From NCBI GenBank assembly GCA_017471245.1, contig JAFUVB010000047.1, forward strand, positions 1 through 64,000: a stretch of DNA of 64,000 nucleotides. The letters are read 5' to 3'. Shown here piece by piece: positions 17,202-25,973 of this stretch. The stretch comes from Prevotella sp. (GTDB lineage Bacteria; Bacteroidota; Bacteroidia; Bacteroidales; Bacteroidaceae). The position numbers were made by a program, and so were the translations under genes. The notes under the pieces were generated by a model. The model was not told where the DNA came from. It worked only from the letters and a program-made list of their open reading frames with translations, and did no database searches. How positions within the stretch are numbered: position 1 is the stretch's first letter; every line of letters begins with the position of its first letter.

Positions 17202-19143
17202 GTGAGTAATAGGATTGATAAGGTGGTGAGGTTCGCTTTTCGGAATGGGAGGCTCGCTTTTCGGAATGCGATATTTGCCTTTCAGGATGTGATGTTCGCT
17301 TTTCGGAATGCGAAAAGCCTTGGCCGTAAAGCCTGGCAATGAGGTCTTCACGCCCGATACGGCGCAGTTCTCTTTCAATATTCCTGCGTTCCTCAGGCTT
17401 ATACCAGAAAAAGAACTGCCGCTGAGCCAGCTTTTCTTTCGGCGTTTTAGCAGAAAATACGGGTTCCAACGTGTAGGGATCATAGCCGGTGTACCATGTT
17501 TCCGTGGCAACGGTCATGGGTGTCGGAGTGAAATCCTGCACCTGTTCGAGGTGGAAATCCAGCCGTTTGGTGATGGCAGCTAATTCAGCCATGTCTTCTT
17601 CCTTACATCCTGGATGCGAACTGATGAAATAAGGGATGATCTGTTGGTTCAAATGCTCTTCCTGGTTGATGCTGTCGAACACTCTTTTGAATGCTTCAAA
17701 CTGGCTGAACGGTGGTTTCCGCATCAGGCGGAGCACGGAATCCGACGTGTGCTCGGGCGCTACCTTTAACCGTCCGCTCACATGTTTGCAGATCAGTTCC
17801 TTGGTATAGTCCTTCGCCGCCTTGTTTGTTTGCTCATCCTTGCTGTGATGTAGGAGCAGGTCATAGCGCACTCCGCTGCCGATAAAGCTCTTCTTGATGC
17901 CGGGAAGGGCATCTACGGCACGATAGATTTCCAGCAATGGCGTGTGATCAGTGTTCAGATTGGGACATATTTCAGGATGTATGCACGACGGTCGCTTGCA
18001 TTTTTCGCATGCGTTACGGTTCTTCCCGCCCATGCCATACATATTGGCAGAAGGACCTCCGAGGTCGCTCAGATAGCCCTTGAAATCAGGCATTGCAGCC
18101 ACCTGCCTTACTTCTTTGATGATGCTTTCCTTGCTCCGGCACGTGATGAACTTCCCCTGATGGGCTGAAATCGTACAAAAAGCGCACCCTCCGAAGCATC
18201 CCCGATGGATGTTCACAGAGTGTTTGATCATCTCGAATGCAGGTATGCGCTTGTTTTTATACTTTGGATGCGGCATGCGGGTATAGGGCAAGTCAAACGA
18301 CTGGTCAAGTTCCTCGGTGGTCATTGGCGGGTACGGCGGATTCACCACGGCATATTTGCCATCCACTTCCTGAATCAGCCGCTGTGCGTGAATCTTGTTT
18401 GACTCCTCTTCAATATGCCGGAAGTTTTCTGCTTCTGCCTTCTTGTTGTGCAGGCACTCCTCGTGAGAATGCAGAAGGATATCTTTCTCGTTGATGCCGT
18501 TGGGTATTTCTTCTTTCTTTGCTAAATAAACGGTTTGCGGAAGATTTTTCAATTCGCTGATTTTCTTGCCATTATCCAACTCTTCAGCTATCCTTACGAC
18601 AGTTTTTTCTCCCATTCCGTAGCTGATGATGTCGGCACCAGAGTCGCAAAGAATACACTTCATCAGTTTGTCTTGCCAATAGTCGTAGTGCGTAAGCCTG
18701 CGCAGCGATGCCTCGATGCCGCCTAAGACGACCGGCACATCAGGGTAGAGCTTCTTCAAAATGCGGCTATATACAATGGTGGGATACTCTGGTCGGCAGT
18801 CGTGACGGCCGTCGGGACTGTAGGCATCCTCAGATCTGAGCCTTCGGTTGGCTGTGTATTTGTTCACCATCGAGTCCATGCAACCGGGCGAAATGCCAAA
18901 AAACAGCCGGGGACGCCCCAGCTTCTTGAAGTCGCGGAAGTCGCCGTGCCAGTCGGGTTGGGGAACTATCGCTACCCGATAGCCATGAGCCTCCAGCACA
19001 CGACCGATGACGGCCGCGCCAAAAGAGGGATGATCCACATACGCATCACCCGAAAACAGGATGACATCCAGTATGTCCCATCCTCTCAATTCCACTTCCT
19101 TTTTCGTGGTAGGCAGGAAATCGGTTAGTTGGAAATCTTTCAA
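17122..19143 (-). CDS. YgiQ family radical SAM protein
   Basis: A 673-residue radical SAM protein of the YgiQ family (UPF0313); the biochemical role is unknown. It starts MKDFQLTDFLPTTKKEVELR and has an amino-terminal B12-binding-like region with FSGDAYVDHPSFG. The radical-SAM cluster motif CFGGCAFC (CxxxCxxC) lies near residue 317, and an extra Cys-rich patch, NACEKCKRPSCIHPEICPN, lies near residue 380. The carboxyl end is unusual: residues about 611-638 are four copies of a seven-residue unit of type SHSEKRT, encoded by a 21-base tandem repeat, followed by a basic tail (RNMRRRNGRNR). The core is ordinary; the tail looks like a recent repeat expansion. The PP2C gene starts inside the 3' end. 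Confidence 0.92.
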   Translation of the reverse strand: MKDFQLTDFLPTTKKEVELRGWDILDVILFSGDAYVDHPSFGAAVIGRVLEAHGYRVAIVPQPDWHGDFRDFKKLGRPRLFFGISPGCMDSMVNKYTANRRLRSEDAYSPDGRHDCRPEYPTIVYSRILKKLYPDVPVVLGGIEASLRRLTHYDYWQDKLMKCILCDSGADIISYGMGEKTVVRIAEELDNGKKISELKNLPQTVYLAKKEEIPNGINEKDILLHSHEECLHNKKAEAENFRHIEEESNKIHAQRLIQEVDGKYAVVNPPYPPMTTEELDQSFDLPYTRMPHPKYKNKRIPAFEMIKHSVNIHRGCFGGCAFCTISAHQGKFITCRSKESIIKEVRQVAAMPDFKGYLSDLGGPSANMYGMGGKNRNACEKCKRPSCIHPEICPNLNTDHTPLLEIYRAVDALPGIKKSFIGSGVRYDLLLHHSKDEQTNKAAKDYTKELICKHVSGRLKVAPEHTSDSVLRLMRKPPFSQFEAFKRVFDSINQEEHLNQQIIPYFISSHPGCKEEDMAELAAITKRLDFHLEQVQDFTPTPMTVATETWYTGYDPYTLEPVFSAKTPKEKLAQRQFFFWYKPEERRNIERELRRIGREDLIARLYGQGFSHSEKRTSHPERQISHSEKRASHSEKRTSPPYQSYYSHDKSYRTKDSRQENGRNMRRRNGRNR
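17230..17313 (-). repeat. 21-base tandem repeat, four units, in the 3' end of ygiQ
   Basis: Units lie at 17230-17250, 17251-17271, 17272-17292 and 17293-17313. Read on the minus strand, the shared core is GCATTCCGAAAAGCGA. Because 21 is a multiple of three, the units read in frame as SHSEKRT, SHPERQI, SHSEKRA and SHSEKRT. The second unit from the 5' side (17272-17292) is the most diverged. Confidence 0.9.
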
Positions 19144-19153
19144 AACGCTCTTT

Positions 19154-19480
19154 TTATTCTGTTTCCTGACTGTCGGAAGATGGTTTTCGCTTTCCCTCCC
19201 ATTCGATATACAGCAGGATGAGGTTATGCAGTCCGATGGCTTTCATGTTTGTATTGTAGATCACATCGAGGCATAAGTCCATCAATTGCTTGTCTACTTC
19301 GTCCTGAGTTTCAAGGATTGAGCGGCAGTTAAGCTTCAGTTTGTCGAGCACGCCCTCATCAATGATGCCGTTGCTGTCAATCAGGTTTCTCAGCAGTGCA
19401 TATCTTTCAATGGTCTCCAGGTGGGTATCGGTAATCTCGATGATTCTCGATCCGGATGTGTTAGCTTGTATCTTATACAT
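19154..19480 (-). CDS. Conserved-looking small protein, unknown
   Basis: A 108-residue, probably helical and soluble protein that I do not recognise. It starts MYKIQANTSGSRIIEITDTH and continues with acidic and Leu-rich helices (LKLNCRSILETQDEVDKQLM, DVIYNTNMKAIGLHNLIL). There is no signal peptide or membrane segment. An in-frame ATG three codons upstream (19489) is an alternative start. It sits in a minus-strand run between the golvesin-domain lipoprotein (15 bases upstream) and ygiQ (10 bases downstream), so it is probably cotranscribed with them. Tight packing and ordinary codon use make it a real gene. Confidence 0.7.
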   Translation of the reverse strand: MYKIQANTSGSRIIEITDTHLETIERYALLRNLIDSNGIIDEGVLDKLKLNCRSILETQDEVDKQLMDLCLDVIYNTNMKAIGLHNLILLYIEWEGKRKPSSDSQETE

Positions 19481-19495
19481 AGTTATCATATGTTT

Positions 19496-22186
19496 TTAAT
19501 TGCCAGTCAGGAATTGCAGGATTCCTTTCATGATGGTTCTTCTTTGGTTCTCGTTGGTGATGCACTCAAAGGGAATGCTCATGGTGAAAGTCTTATAGTC
19601 GTTTCCGCCGTAGGCAACGCATACGGGCTGGGCATTTTCGAGTGTCAATGCACAGAAAGCAGGTGCTATCGGATGGATGATATCTGTTGAGATGGCGGGA
19701 TAGTGCTTCTCGTTTGCCACCCTGTGGAAACTGAATTTCGTACCCATACCCGTCACGATGGAATCACTGTCGGCACGTGTGATGTCGGTGAGCCGCAGCT
19801 TCAGCACGTCGCTAACGAACAAAGAGTCGCCCTTTGACCGCATGTCGCTGCCCACATAGGCACCGCTCACCATGATAGAACCGCCGCTCCGGGCATATTC
19901 CCTCATCTTTTGCTGCATGCTTTCTGTAAAGGTTTTATATCGCATCACTTTGTTCTGATCCTGCTTTTGCATCCCAAGCAGGAAGTCAACCACATGATAT
20001 TTCATGATGTTCACCTTGCCGTCTTCAACGGCTTTCGCAGAGCAGCTTGCCACATTATACTGCTTCAGGTCTTGCATGGCATAGGCATGGGTTCTGATAT
20101 GTTCGAAAGTGTTGCCGGCAAGTATCTTTCCCTGCCATTCCTGACCGCTATAACCGAGACCGCCGGGACCTTCAATGCCCACCATTTTCTTGTCGAAGCA
20201 TATCTGTTTTCCGCTGTATCCGGCAGTGCGGATGTAGGGGACGCCGGGATCAGCATCGAAATTGAATCCCTGTTCGTCGGCTGTGTTGAAAGCGGCAGGT
20301 GCCGAGAGGCGGTTAAAACCATTGATGATGAGCACCGATTTCGTTGCACCCGTATGATGGATGGCAGAAACCGTCTCTGAAGGAAAGCTTTCGCCGCCTT
20401 TGTTGATGGCAGTAACCTTGAAACTGTATACCAATCCTGGGGTGAGTTTCAGTTCGCATGATGTTCCTTTCACGACGGTTCCATTGTCGAAACCGCCCGT
20501 TCCTATTGACTTGTATACCACATAGCTGTTGGGCTGTGCTGATTTCTCAATGGTGTCTTTCTGGTTTTCCCATTTCAGTTTCACTTCATCGGCCGACGTA
20601 AACTCAATTCTCAGCGACTGTGGGGGTAGGGGAGCCACCGTGAAACTCTTGCCATGACTGTTGGCAACATGCTTCAATATGCTCTTGTAGATGCTCCTTG
20701 CCAGGGTGAACCTGAAGTTTGGATCCTGAGCAAGCACCATGTCGGGGAAATTCTGATGGGATAATGTCTCAAAAATGGTGGAAGGAACCATCGGGCAACG
20801 TGTCTCAGAGTAGTTGGCATCCTTGCGTTCACGGATGACCCATTTGCCATAAACCCTTGACAAATCATGATACGCACCATCGAGAATAGTGTTCATCAGC
20901 GACCGTGAAGCATCGCGGCTGATGCCTGCCTGCAGAAGTCCGTTGTTGTGATTTGTGGTGCACACCCCAAGCGAACCATATATTGATGTGAAATCGCTGG
21001 AGTATCCGGCATCGCTATGCACGGCAACCGACAGTTCAATAGGTACTTTCTTGCCGACAGTATCTGGCACAAAGCATGATCCGCCAGCAAGCCAATTGGT
21101 CATAAACGACCTTACATTGATGTCATCAGAATAGTCATCCTGCCCCTCTTTGCTGCTGTAGACATGATAGGGAGTGCCTGCCCACTGCGCATAATAGCGT
21201 GCGCCTTCGAGGCAACGGGGCATTCCGCTTACGCTTCCGCCACGCTCGATGTTTCCCATTCCACCGCCAAAACGGACGGCATCGGCAGAAACCACTCCTT
21301 TGATTGTACTTACACTACTGAGTACTACCCGATTGTATGAGTTGCAACCTTTGTCGAAATCAAAATTTCCAAGATAAACCCACGTGCCGCCACCCATCTT
21401 CTGGTTGACATGGAACAGCGTTTCCTGTCCTTGATGGATAACCTTGTATTCTGCATCATCTACGTTCTTATCGTTGGAGGGATAGCTCACGTAGACAGCA
21501 TAGTTGCCTGCTTCGGGCAGGTCGGGCTGATAAACGATTTCGCTTCCGTAGGCTTTCACGGCATTTGCCATACGGGCGCTTCCGCTTTCAAACGGATTCT
21601 CTCGGTCGTGCCATGCGCTGTCGCGATTGGCAAAGCCCGATACTGGCGATGGCATCCACTTGTTTGACCTGTTTATTTCTTTGTATTGCAGCGGGTTATC
21701 ATCGTCGTTGTCAACAATTACTTCATTTTTCTGCCAGTCGCGCTCCCGCGGAGAAAACACAATAGCACCGGCATTCTCAAGCATCGGGATAAGATAAGGC
21801 ACGACAATGGTTTGTGTGAAGAGGTCTTCTGTTGTTCCAAAGAGGAACGGTCTCTGCCATTTCCAAGTCTCTTTTCCTATGTCGTAGTATCTTCCGTGGC
21901 TTGCCCATACGGTGACATGCCTGTTTTGCAAGCCGTTGGTCACAGTGAAGGGGCGCGAACAGTTCTTCACCCACGGTTCTCCTTCATAGTCGATGCCTTT
22001 CCACATGTAGGGCGAAGACTCCTTCTTCACGCTTTCCACACGTGGCTGCACTGTTTCTTGCTTGGGCGAAGGCTGGGGGGCAGGAGGCGTTTCCACCTGA
22101 ACAATCTGCTTTGTTCCGCCGCAAGCAGTCAACAAAGCGATGAAGATGAAGGATAAGAGAAGGTGAGAAATATGTTTCCGTGTCAT
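19496..22186 (-). CDS. Large lipoprotein with golvesin-like and fibronectin III domains
   Basis: An 896-residue envelope protein. The lipoprotein signal MTRKHISHLLLSFIFIALLT is followed by the lipobox Cys in LTACGG, then a Pro-rich linker. The region at about 200-310 (AGNYAVYVSYPSNDKNVDDA, KGVVSADAVRFGGG) is the golvesin C-terminal-like beta-sandwich, which in Bacteroidetes is often annotated 'xanthan lyase'. The middle (VAVHSDAGYSSDFTS, HNNGLLQAGI) resembles N-acetylmuramoyl-amidase-like regions with a His-Ser-Asp block. A fibronectin III domain lies near 550-620, followed by a region of about 270 residues. A carbohydrate- or peptidoglycan-directed role fits; the enzymatic activity is inferred only. 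It starts 1 base after the acyltransferase gene. Confidence 0.8.
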   Translation of the reverse strand: MTRKHISHLLLSFIFIALLTACGGTKQIVQVETPPAPQPSPKQETVQPRVESVKKESSPYMWKGIDYEGEPWVKNCSRPFTVTNGLQNRHVTVWASHGRYYDIGKETWKWQRPFLFGTTEDLFTQTIVVPYLIPMLENAGAIVFSPRERDWQKNEVIVDNDDDNPLQYKEINRSNKWMPSPVSGFANRDSAWHDRENPFESGSARMANAVKAYGSEIVYQPDLPEAGNYAVYVSYPSNDKNVDDAEYKVIHQGQETLFHVNQKMGGGTWVYLGNFDFDKGCNSYNRVVLSSVSTIKGVVSADAVRFGGGMGNIERGGSVSGMPRCLEGARYYAQWAGTPYHVYSSKEGQDDYSDDINVRSFMTNWLAGGSCFVPDTVGKKVPIELSVAVHSDAGYSSDFTSIYGSLGVCTTNHNNGLLQAGISRDASRSLMNTILDGAYHDLSRVYGKWVIRERKDANYSETRCPMVPSTIFETLSHQNFPDMVLAQDPNFRFTLARSIYKSILKHVANSHGKSFTVAPLPPQSLRIEFTSADEVKLKWENQKDTIEKSAQPNSYVVYKSIGTGGFDNGTVVKGTSCELKLTPGLVYSFKVTAINKGGESFPSETVSAIHHTGATKSVLIINGFNRLSAPAAFNTADEQGFNFDADPGVPYIRTAGYSGKQICFDKKMVGIEGPGGLGYSGQEWQGKILAGNTFEHIRTHAYAMQDLKQYNVASCSAKAVEDGKVNIMKYHVVDFLLGMQKQDQNKVMRYKTFTESMQQKMREYARSGGSIMVSGAYVGSDMRSKGDSLFVSDVLKLRLTDITRADSDSIVTGMGTKFSFHRVANEKHYPAISTDIIHPIAPAFCALTLENAQPVCVAYGGNDYKTFTMSIPFECITNENQRRTIMKGILQFLTGN

Positions 22187-22187
22187 G

Positions 22188-22742
22188 TTATACGTCTCCT
22201 ATGCTGAACAGTTCCGGTCGCTTTCCCTTGAAATCCTTGAAATATGATTTGATTTCAACCATCTCCTTGTCTACATCGCCACTCGGGATGAAGCTCTTTG
22301 TGCATTGAATAAGTTTTTTTTCGTAGTCGATGCCATATAGTAAGATGGGTATTCCCGCCTTGAGCGCAATGAAGTAGAAGCCTTTCTTCCAGTCAGGATT
22401 CAGCGAGCGCGTACCCTCCGGAGTGATGCAAAGGTGAAATTCTGCCTCCTTTTTCGCCGACTCAGCAATGCTGTCGGTCATGCTTGTGCTCTTGGAACGG
22501 TAAACAGGAATGCCTCCGATGCGCCTGAAAAAGACACCCAACGGACCTTTGAACCATTCTTTCTTCATGAGAAAGTTAACGTGCATGCCCTCAGCACGCA
22601 TATACAACTGCCCTAAAATGAAGTCCCAGTTGCTCGTATGCGGTGCCAGGCACACAATATACTTGTCGGGGTGGGCAATCGTAATCAACTTTGTCCACCC
22701 CAAATGCTTATAAAGCAGCCACCTGCAGAATTTCTTCGTCAT
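22188..22742 (-). CDS. PlsC-like 1-acylglycerol-3-phosphate acyltransferase
   Basis: A 184-residue acyltransferase of the PlsC family, which moves an acyl chain onto lysophosphatidic acid or a related lipid at the inner membrane. The catalytic HX4D motif is seen in APHTSNWDF (His35, Asp40), and the acceptor-phosphate motif as TPEGTRSLNPDWKKGFY near residue 107. It is short for PlsC (usually 200-250) and lacks a long membrane anchor, like the short Bacteroidetes paralogues. The acyl acceptor is not certain. It is tightly packed between a small protein gene (16 bases) and the golvesin-domain lipoprotein. Confidence 0.88.
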   Translation of the reverse strand: MTKKFCRWLLYKHLGWTKLITIAHPDKYIVCLAPHTSNWDFILGQLYMRAEGMHVNFLMKKEWFKGPLGVFFRRIGGIPVYRSKSTSMTDSIAESAKKEAEFHLCITPEGTRSLNPDWKKGFYFIALKAGIPILLYGIDYEKKLIQCTKSFIPSGDVDKEMVEIKSYFKDFKGKRPELFSIGDV

Positions 22743-22758
22743 CTGAAATGATGATTTT

Positions 22759-23031
22759 TCAGTTCATGTTTCCTATGTGATCAATAATCTCTGATACCTG
22801 TTCGTTGAAACTATTGATCAAGTCTTTGTAGTATTCTTTAGCCTTCATTCCCGGTTCAGGGTGAGAAATGCGACTTACATAGTCCTCTTGTATTCTCAGT
22901 ATACATTTCAGCAGGGTTTCCACGTTCTCGGGATTGGGCTCTCCGCAATACAGCGATGCAGCTACACATTCTGCCAAGAGATCTTCGCAGATGTAGTTGA
23001 TGGTTTTCTTTAAATCTCTTCTGTTTCTCAT
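22759..23031 (-). CDS. Small helical protein, unknown
   Basis: A 90-residue protein I cannot name. It starts MRNRRDLKKTINYICEDLLA and is predicted by eye to be all-helical (ENVETLLKCILRIQEDYVS, YYKDLINSFNEQVSEIIDHI). It has three Cys and no signal peptide or membrane segment. It opens the minus-strand run that continues with the acyltransferase, the golvesin-domain lipoprotein, a small protein, ygiQ and the PP2C gene. I found no clean promoter box in the 230 bases upstream. Confidence 0.7.
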   Translation of the reverse strand: MRNRRDLKKTINYICEDLLAECVAASLYCGEPNPENVETLLKCILRIQEDYVSRISHPEPGMKAKEYYKDLINSFNEQVSEIIDHIGNMN

Positions 23032-23162
23032 AATTGCATGTTCCTTTCATTCTGATTGGCCGTACCCCGAAAGGCAGGCATTTGTAATATCTGTATTGCA
23101 AATATATAAATAATTTATGAATTGCATGTCAAAATAATGAAAAAAATATATTAAAAACTGGT

Positions 23163-23186
23163 TTTTGGTAAGATTTCATACCAAAA
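23163..23186. promoter_or_regulatory. Perfect inverted repeat upstream of pfp, candidate operator
   Basis: TTTTGGTA and TACCAAAA are exact complements separated by eight bases. The pair lies just upstream of the pfp -7 box, covering the place where the -33 element would be. No T run follows and no gene ends immediately before it, so a regulator-binding site is more likely than a terminator. This is inference. Confidence 0.45.
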
Positions 23187-23202
23187 TCTCGTGAAAAATG
23201 CG

Positions 23203-23210
23203 TAATTTTG
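23203..23210 (+). promoter_or_regulatory. -7 promoter box of pfp
   Basis: TAATTTTG followed by CACTTG matches TAnnTTTG, 56 bases upstream of the pfp ATG. Confidence 0.75.
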
Positions 23211-23265
23211 CACTTGTTTTATGCAGATTGAATCATATTAAGTTTATAAAATAAGGTAAAATCAA

Positions 23266-24900
23266 ATGGAAAAAAGTGCATTGCAGCAGGCGCGTGCTGC
23301 TTATCAGCCGAAGTTGCCGAAGGCGCTTCAGGGTGCAGTAAAGGTAAAAGAAGGAGCTCCCACTCAGAGCGTGGATAACCAGGAGGACATCAAGAAACTC
23401 TTCCCCAACACTTATGGAATGCCGCTCATTGAATTTGAAAAGAGCGACGAGAAGAACAGTGCAAGAATGAACGTAGGCGTGATTCTTTCAGGCGGACAGG
23501 CACCCGGCGGCCACAATGTGATCACCGGACTGTTTGACACCATCAAGAAACTGAATCCCGAAAACCGTCTCTACGGCTTCATTCTGGGACCTGGCGGACT
23601 CGTTGACCATCAGTACATGGAGATAACGAAAGACTATATCGACGACTATCGCAACACCGGCGGATTCGACATGATTGGCTCCGGCCGTACCAAACTGGAG
23701 AAAGTAGACCAGTTTGAGAAGGGTCTTGAGATTATCCGTCAGTTAGACATCAAGGCTATTGTTATCATCGGCGGTGACGACTCGAATACAAACGCATGCG
23801 TTCTTGCAGAATACTATGCTGCCAAACAGTATGGCGTGCAGGTGATTGGCTGCCCGAAGACCATCGACGGTGACCTGAAAAACGACCAGATAGAGACTTC
23901 TTTCGGATTCGATACCGCCTGCAAGACCTATGCAGAGCTGATCGGCAACATTGAGCGCGACTGCAATTCAGCCCGCAAATACTGGCATTTCATCAAGGTG
24001 ATGGGACGTTCTGCCAGCCATATTGCCCTGGAGTGTGCACTGCAGTGCCAGCCCAACATCTGTCTGATTTCAGAAGAGGTGGAGGCAAAGAACATGAGCC
24101 TCGACGATGTGGTAGAATATATCGCCAAAGCAGTAGCCGAGCGCGCTGCCAACGGCATGCCTTTCGGCACCGTGGTGATACCTGAAGGACTCATCGAGTT
24201 CATTCCTGCCATCAAGAAACTCATTGCCCAGCTCAACGACGTGCTTGCCATGCCAGAAGCAAAAGAGCTGAGCCGCGAAGATCAGATAGACTTTGCAAAG
24301 GGACATCTCACCGACGAGAATCTCGCCGTGTTCAATTCACTGCCGATGAACGTAGCACGCCAGCTCGCTCTCGACCGTGATCCGCACGGAAACGTTCAGG
24401 TTTCTCTCATCGAAACAGAGAAACTGCTTTCAACCATGGTGGCAGTGAAGATTGAGAAATGGAAGAAAGAGGGTAAGTTCCAAGGCAAATTCGCCACACA
24501 GCATCACTTCTTCGGATATGAAGGCCGCTGCGCCGCACCTTCAAACTTCGATGCCGACTACTGCTATGCCCTCGGAACAAGTGCCGCACAGCTCATTGCC
24601 AACGGCAAGACCGGCTACATGGCAATCGTGAAGAACACCACTGCCGGCACCGATGAATGGAAAGCCGGCGGCGTGCCTATCACTATGATGATGAACATGG
24701 AGCGCCGCAACGGTGAGATGAAGCCGGTGATACGCAAGGCATTGGTAGAGCTCGACGGCAAACCCTTCAAGACATTTGCCGCATCGCGCGAGAAATGGGG
24801 AAAGGAAACCTGCTATATCTATCCCGGACCCATCCAGTATTGGGGACCGTCGGAGGTGTGCGACCAGCCCACAATGACACTTGCCCTTGAGCAGATGTAA
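23266..24900 (+). CDS. pfp: Diphosphate--fructose-6-phosphate 1-phosphotransferase
   Basis: The PPi-dependent phosphofructokinase, which reversibly phosphorylates fructose 6-phosphate with pyrophosphate in glycolysis. The 544 residues are of the long PFP type. The phosphate-donor site reads IIGGDDSNTNA; the second Asp in GGDD is the mark of PPi rather than ATP use. The catalytic block is GCPKTIDGDLKND, the substrate block VMGRSASHIALECALQCQPN, and FFGYEGRCAAPSNFD lies near the end. It is a single-gene unit with its own promoter, an inverted repeat upstream (23163-23186) and a strong terminator. Confidence 0.96.
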   Translation: MEKSALQQARAAYQPKLPKALQGAVKVKEGAPTQSVDNQEDIKKLFPNTYGMPLIEFEKSDEKNSARMNVGVILSGGQAPGGHNVITGLFDTIKKLNPENRLYGFILGPGGLVDHQYMEITKDYIDDYRNTGGFDMIGSGRTKLEKVDQFEKGLEIIRQLDIKAIVIIGGDDSNTNACVLAEYYAAKQYGVQVIGCPKTIDGDLKNDQIETSFGFDTACKTYAELIGNIERDCNSARKYWHFIKVMGRSASHIALECALQCQPNICLISEEVEAKNMSLDDVVEYIAKAVAERAANGMPFGTVVIPEGLIEFIPAIKKLIAQLNDVLAMPEAKELSREDQIDFAKGHLTDENLAVFNSLPMNVARQLALDRDPHGNVQVSLIETEKLLSTMVAVKIEKWKKEGKFQGKFATQHHFFGYEGRCAAPSNFDADYCYALGTSAAQLIANGKTGYMAIVKNTTAGTDEWKAGGVPITMMMNMERRNGEMKPVIRKALVELDGKPFKTFAASREKWGKETCYIYPGPIQYWGPSEVCDQPTMTLALEQM

Positions 24901-24914
24901 TCAATTGCTACAGA

Positions 24915-24958
24915 GGAAAGTGGTCCGCAATCGTATGTCTACGGACCACTTTCCTTTT
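24915..24958 (+). terminator. Rho-independent terminator after pfp
   Basis: GGAAAGTGGTCCG pairs exactly with CGGACCACTTTCC over 13 bases, followed by TTTT. Confidence 0.9.
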
Positions 24959-24995
24959 CATCAATTAATAATCCAACCATGATCAACAACCAGTC

Positions 24996-25823
24996 ATGAC
25001 GGCAAAAAAGCATGCATCCAAAAAGTCTTCTTCCCGGCGCAAGTCGAAAAAAGGCATTCTCAACCGCTATCCCAAATGGGCATGGTGGGCGGGAGGCATT
25101 TCTGTCGTGGCTATCTATGTATGGCTGTTCTATTATTTCTTCGTCGGTCCTTACGGCTTTCGGTGGCGCGCCATCTACGGTGATGCCAAATACCCCGACG
25201 GGTATGAGATTCGCGGCATCGACATCAGCCATTATCAGGGCAAGATAGATTGGGAAAAGCTGCAAGGGGCAATGATTGAAAGATGCCCCATACGCTTCAT
25301 CATGATCAAGGCAACAGAGGGTTCATCAAGGTTAGACGAAAACTTTAACGATAATTTCCGTAACGCATTGGATTACGGATTTATACGTGGCGCATATCAT
25401 TTCTGGAGCAATCATTCGTCAGCACGCGATCAGGCATATTTCTTCCTCAAGAAAGCCAAGCTCAAGGAGGGCGATCTGCCGCCCGTGCTCGATGTGGAAC
25501 ACAAACCGAAAGACATGTCGGTGGAAGACTTCCAGCGCGAGGTGCTCACCTGGCTTCATATCGTTGAAGACAAATATCACGTGAAGCCCATCATCTATAC
25601 CTATTATAAGTTCAAGATGAAATATCTCGGTACGCCTGTGTTCGACGACTATCCCTACTGGATAGCCCACTATTATGTGGACAAAGTGGAGTATCAAGGC
25701 GAGTGGAAATTCTGGCAGCACACCGACGCAGGCCGCCTTCCGGGCATCAAGGGATATGTGGACTTCAACCTTTATAACGGCAGCTACTACGACTTGAAGC
25801 AGCTTTGCATCGGCGGAAAATAA
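24996..25823 (+). CDS. Glycoside hydrolase family 25 (lysozyme-like)
   Basis: A 275-residue membrane-anchored muramidase-like enzyme that would cut the glycan of peptidoglycan. A basic amino end (KKHASKKSSSRRKSKKG) is followed by one membrane helix at about 27-50, so the catalytic domain faces the periplasm. GH25 motifs are plain: IRGIDISHYQGKIDWEKL with the first catalytic-site Asp, RFIMIKATEGSS, RGAYHFWSNHSSA, and PPVLDVEHKP with the D-x-E pair. The domain fills residues about 70-270. It is alone on the plus strand and followed by a long repeat-rich region. Confidence 0.92.
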   Translation: MTAKKHASKKSSSRRKSKKGILNRYPKWAWWAGGISVVAIYVWLFYYFFVGPYGFRWRAIYGDAKYPDGYEIRGIDISHYQGKIDWEKLQGAMIERCPIRFIMIKATEGSSRLDENFNDNFRNALDYGFIRGAYHFWSNHSSARDQAYFFLKKAKLKEGDLPPVLDVEHKPKDMSVEDFQREVLTWLHIVEDKYHVKPIIYTYYKFKMKYLGTPVFDDYPYWIAHYYVDKVEYQGEWKFWQHTDAGRLPGIKGYVDFNLYNGSYYDLKQLCIGGK

Positions 25824-25973
25824 ACCCGCCAAACCGTGAACCATCAAACGGTGAACAGTTAGCCCATCAGCACTGAGCCGAGAACTGTCTTGCGGGATGA
25901 TTTCTGACGTCCTCGTAACAGAAATTGAATGTTCAGATTCTTTACTCTCTCCTTGCATTAAAATCAATATCTT

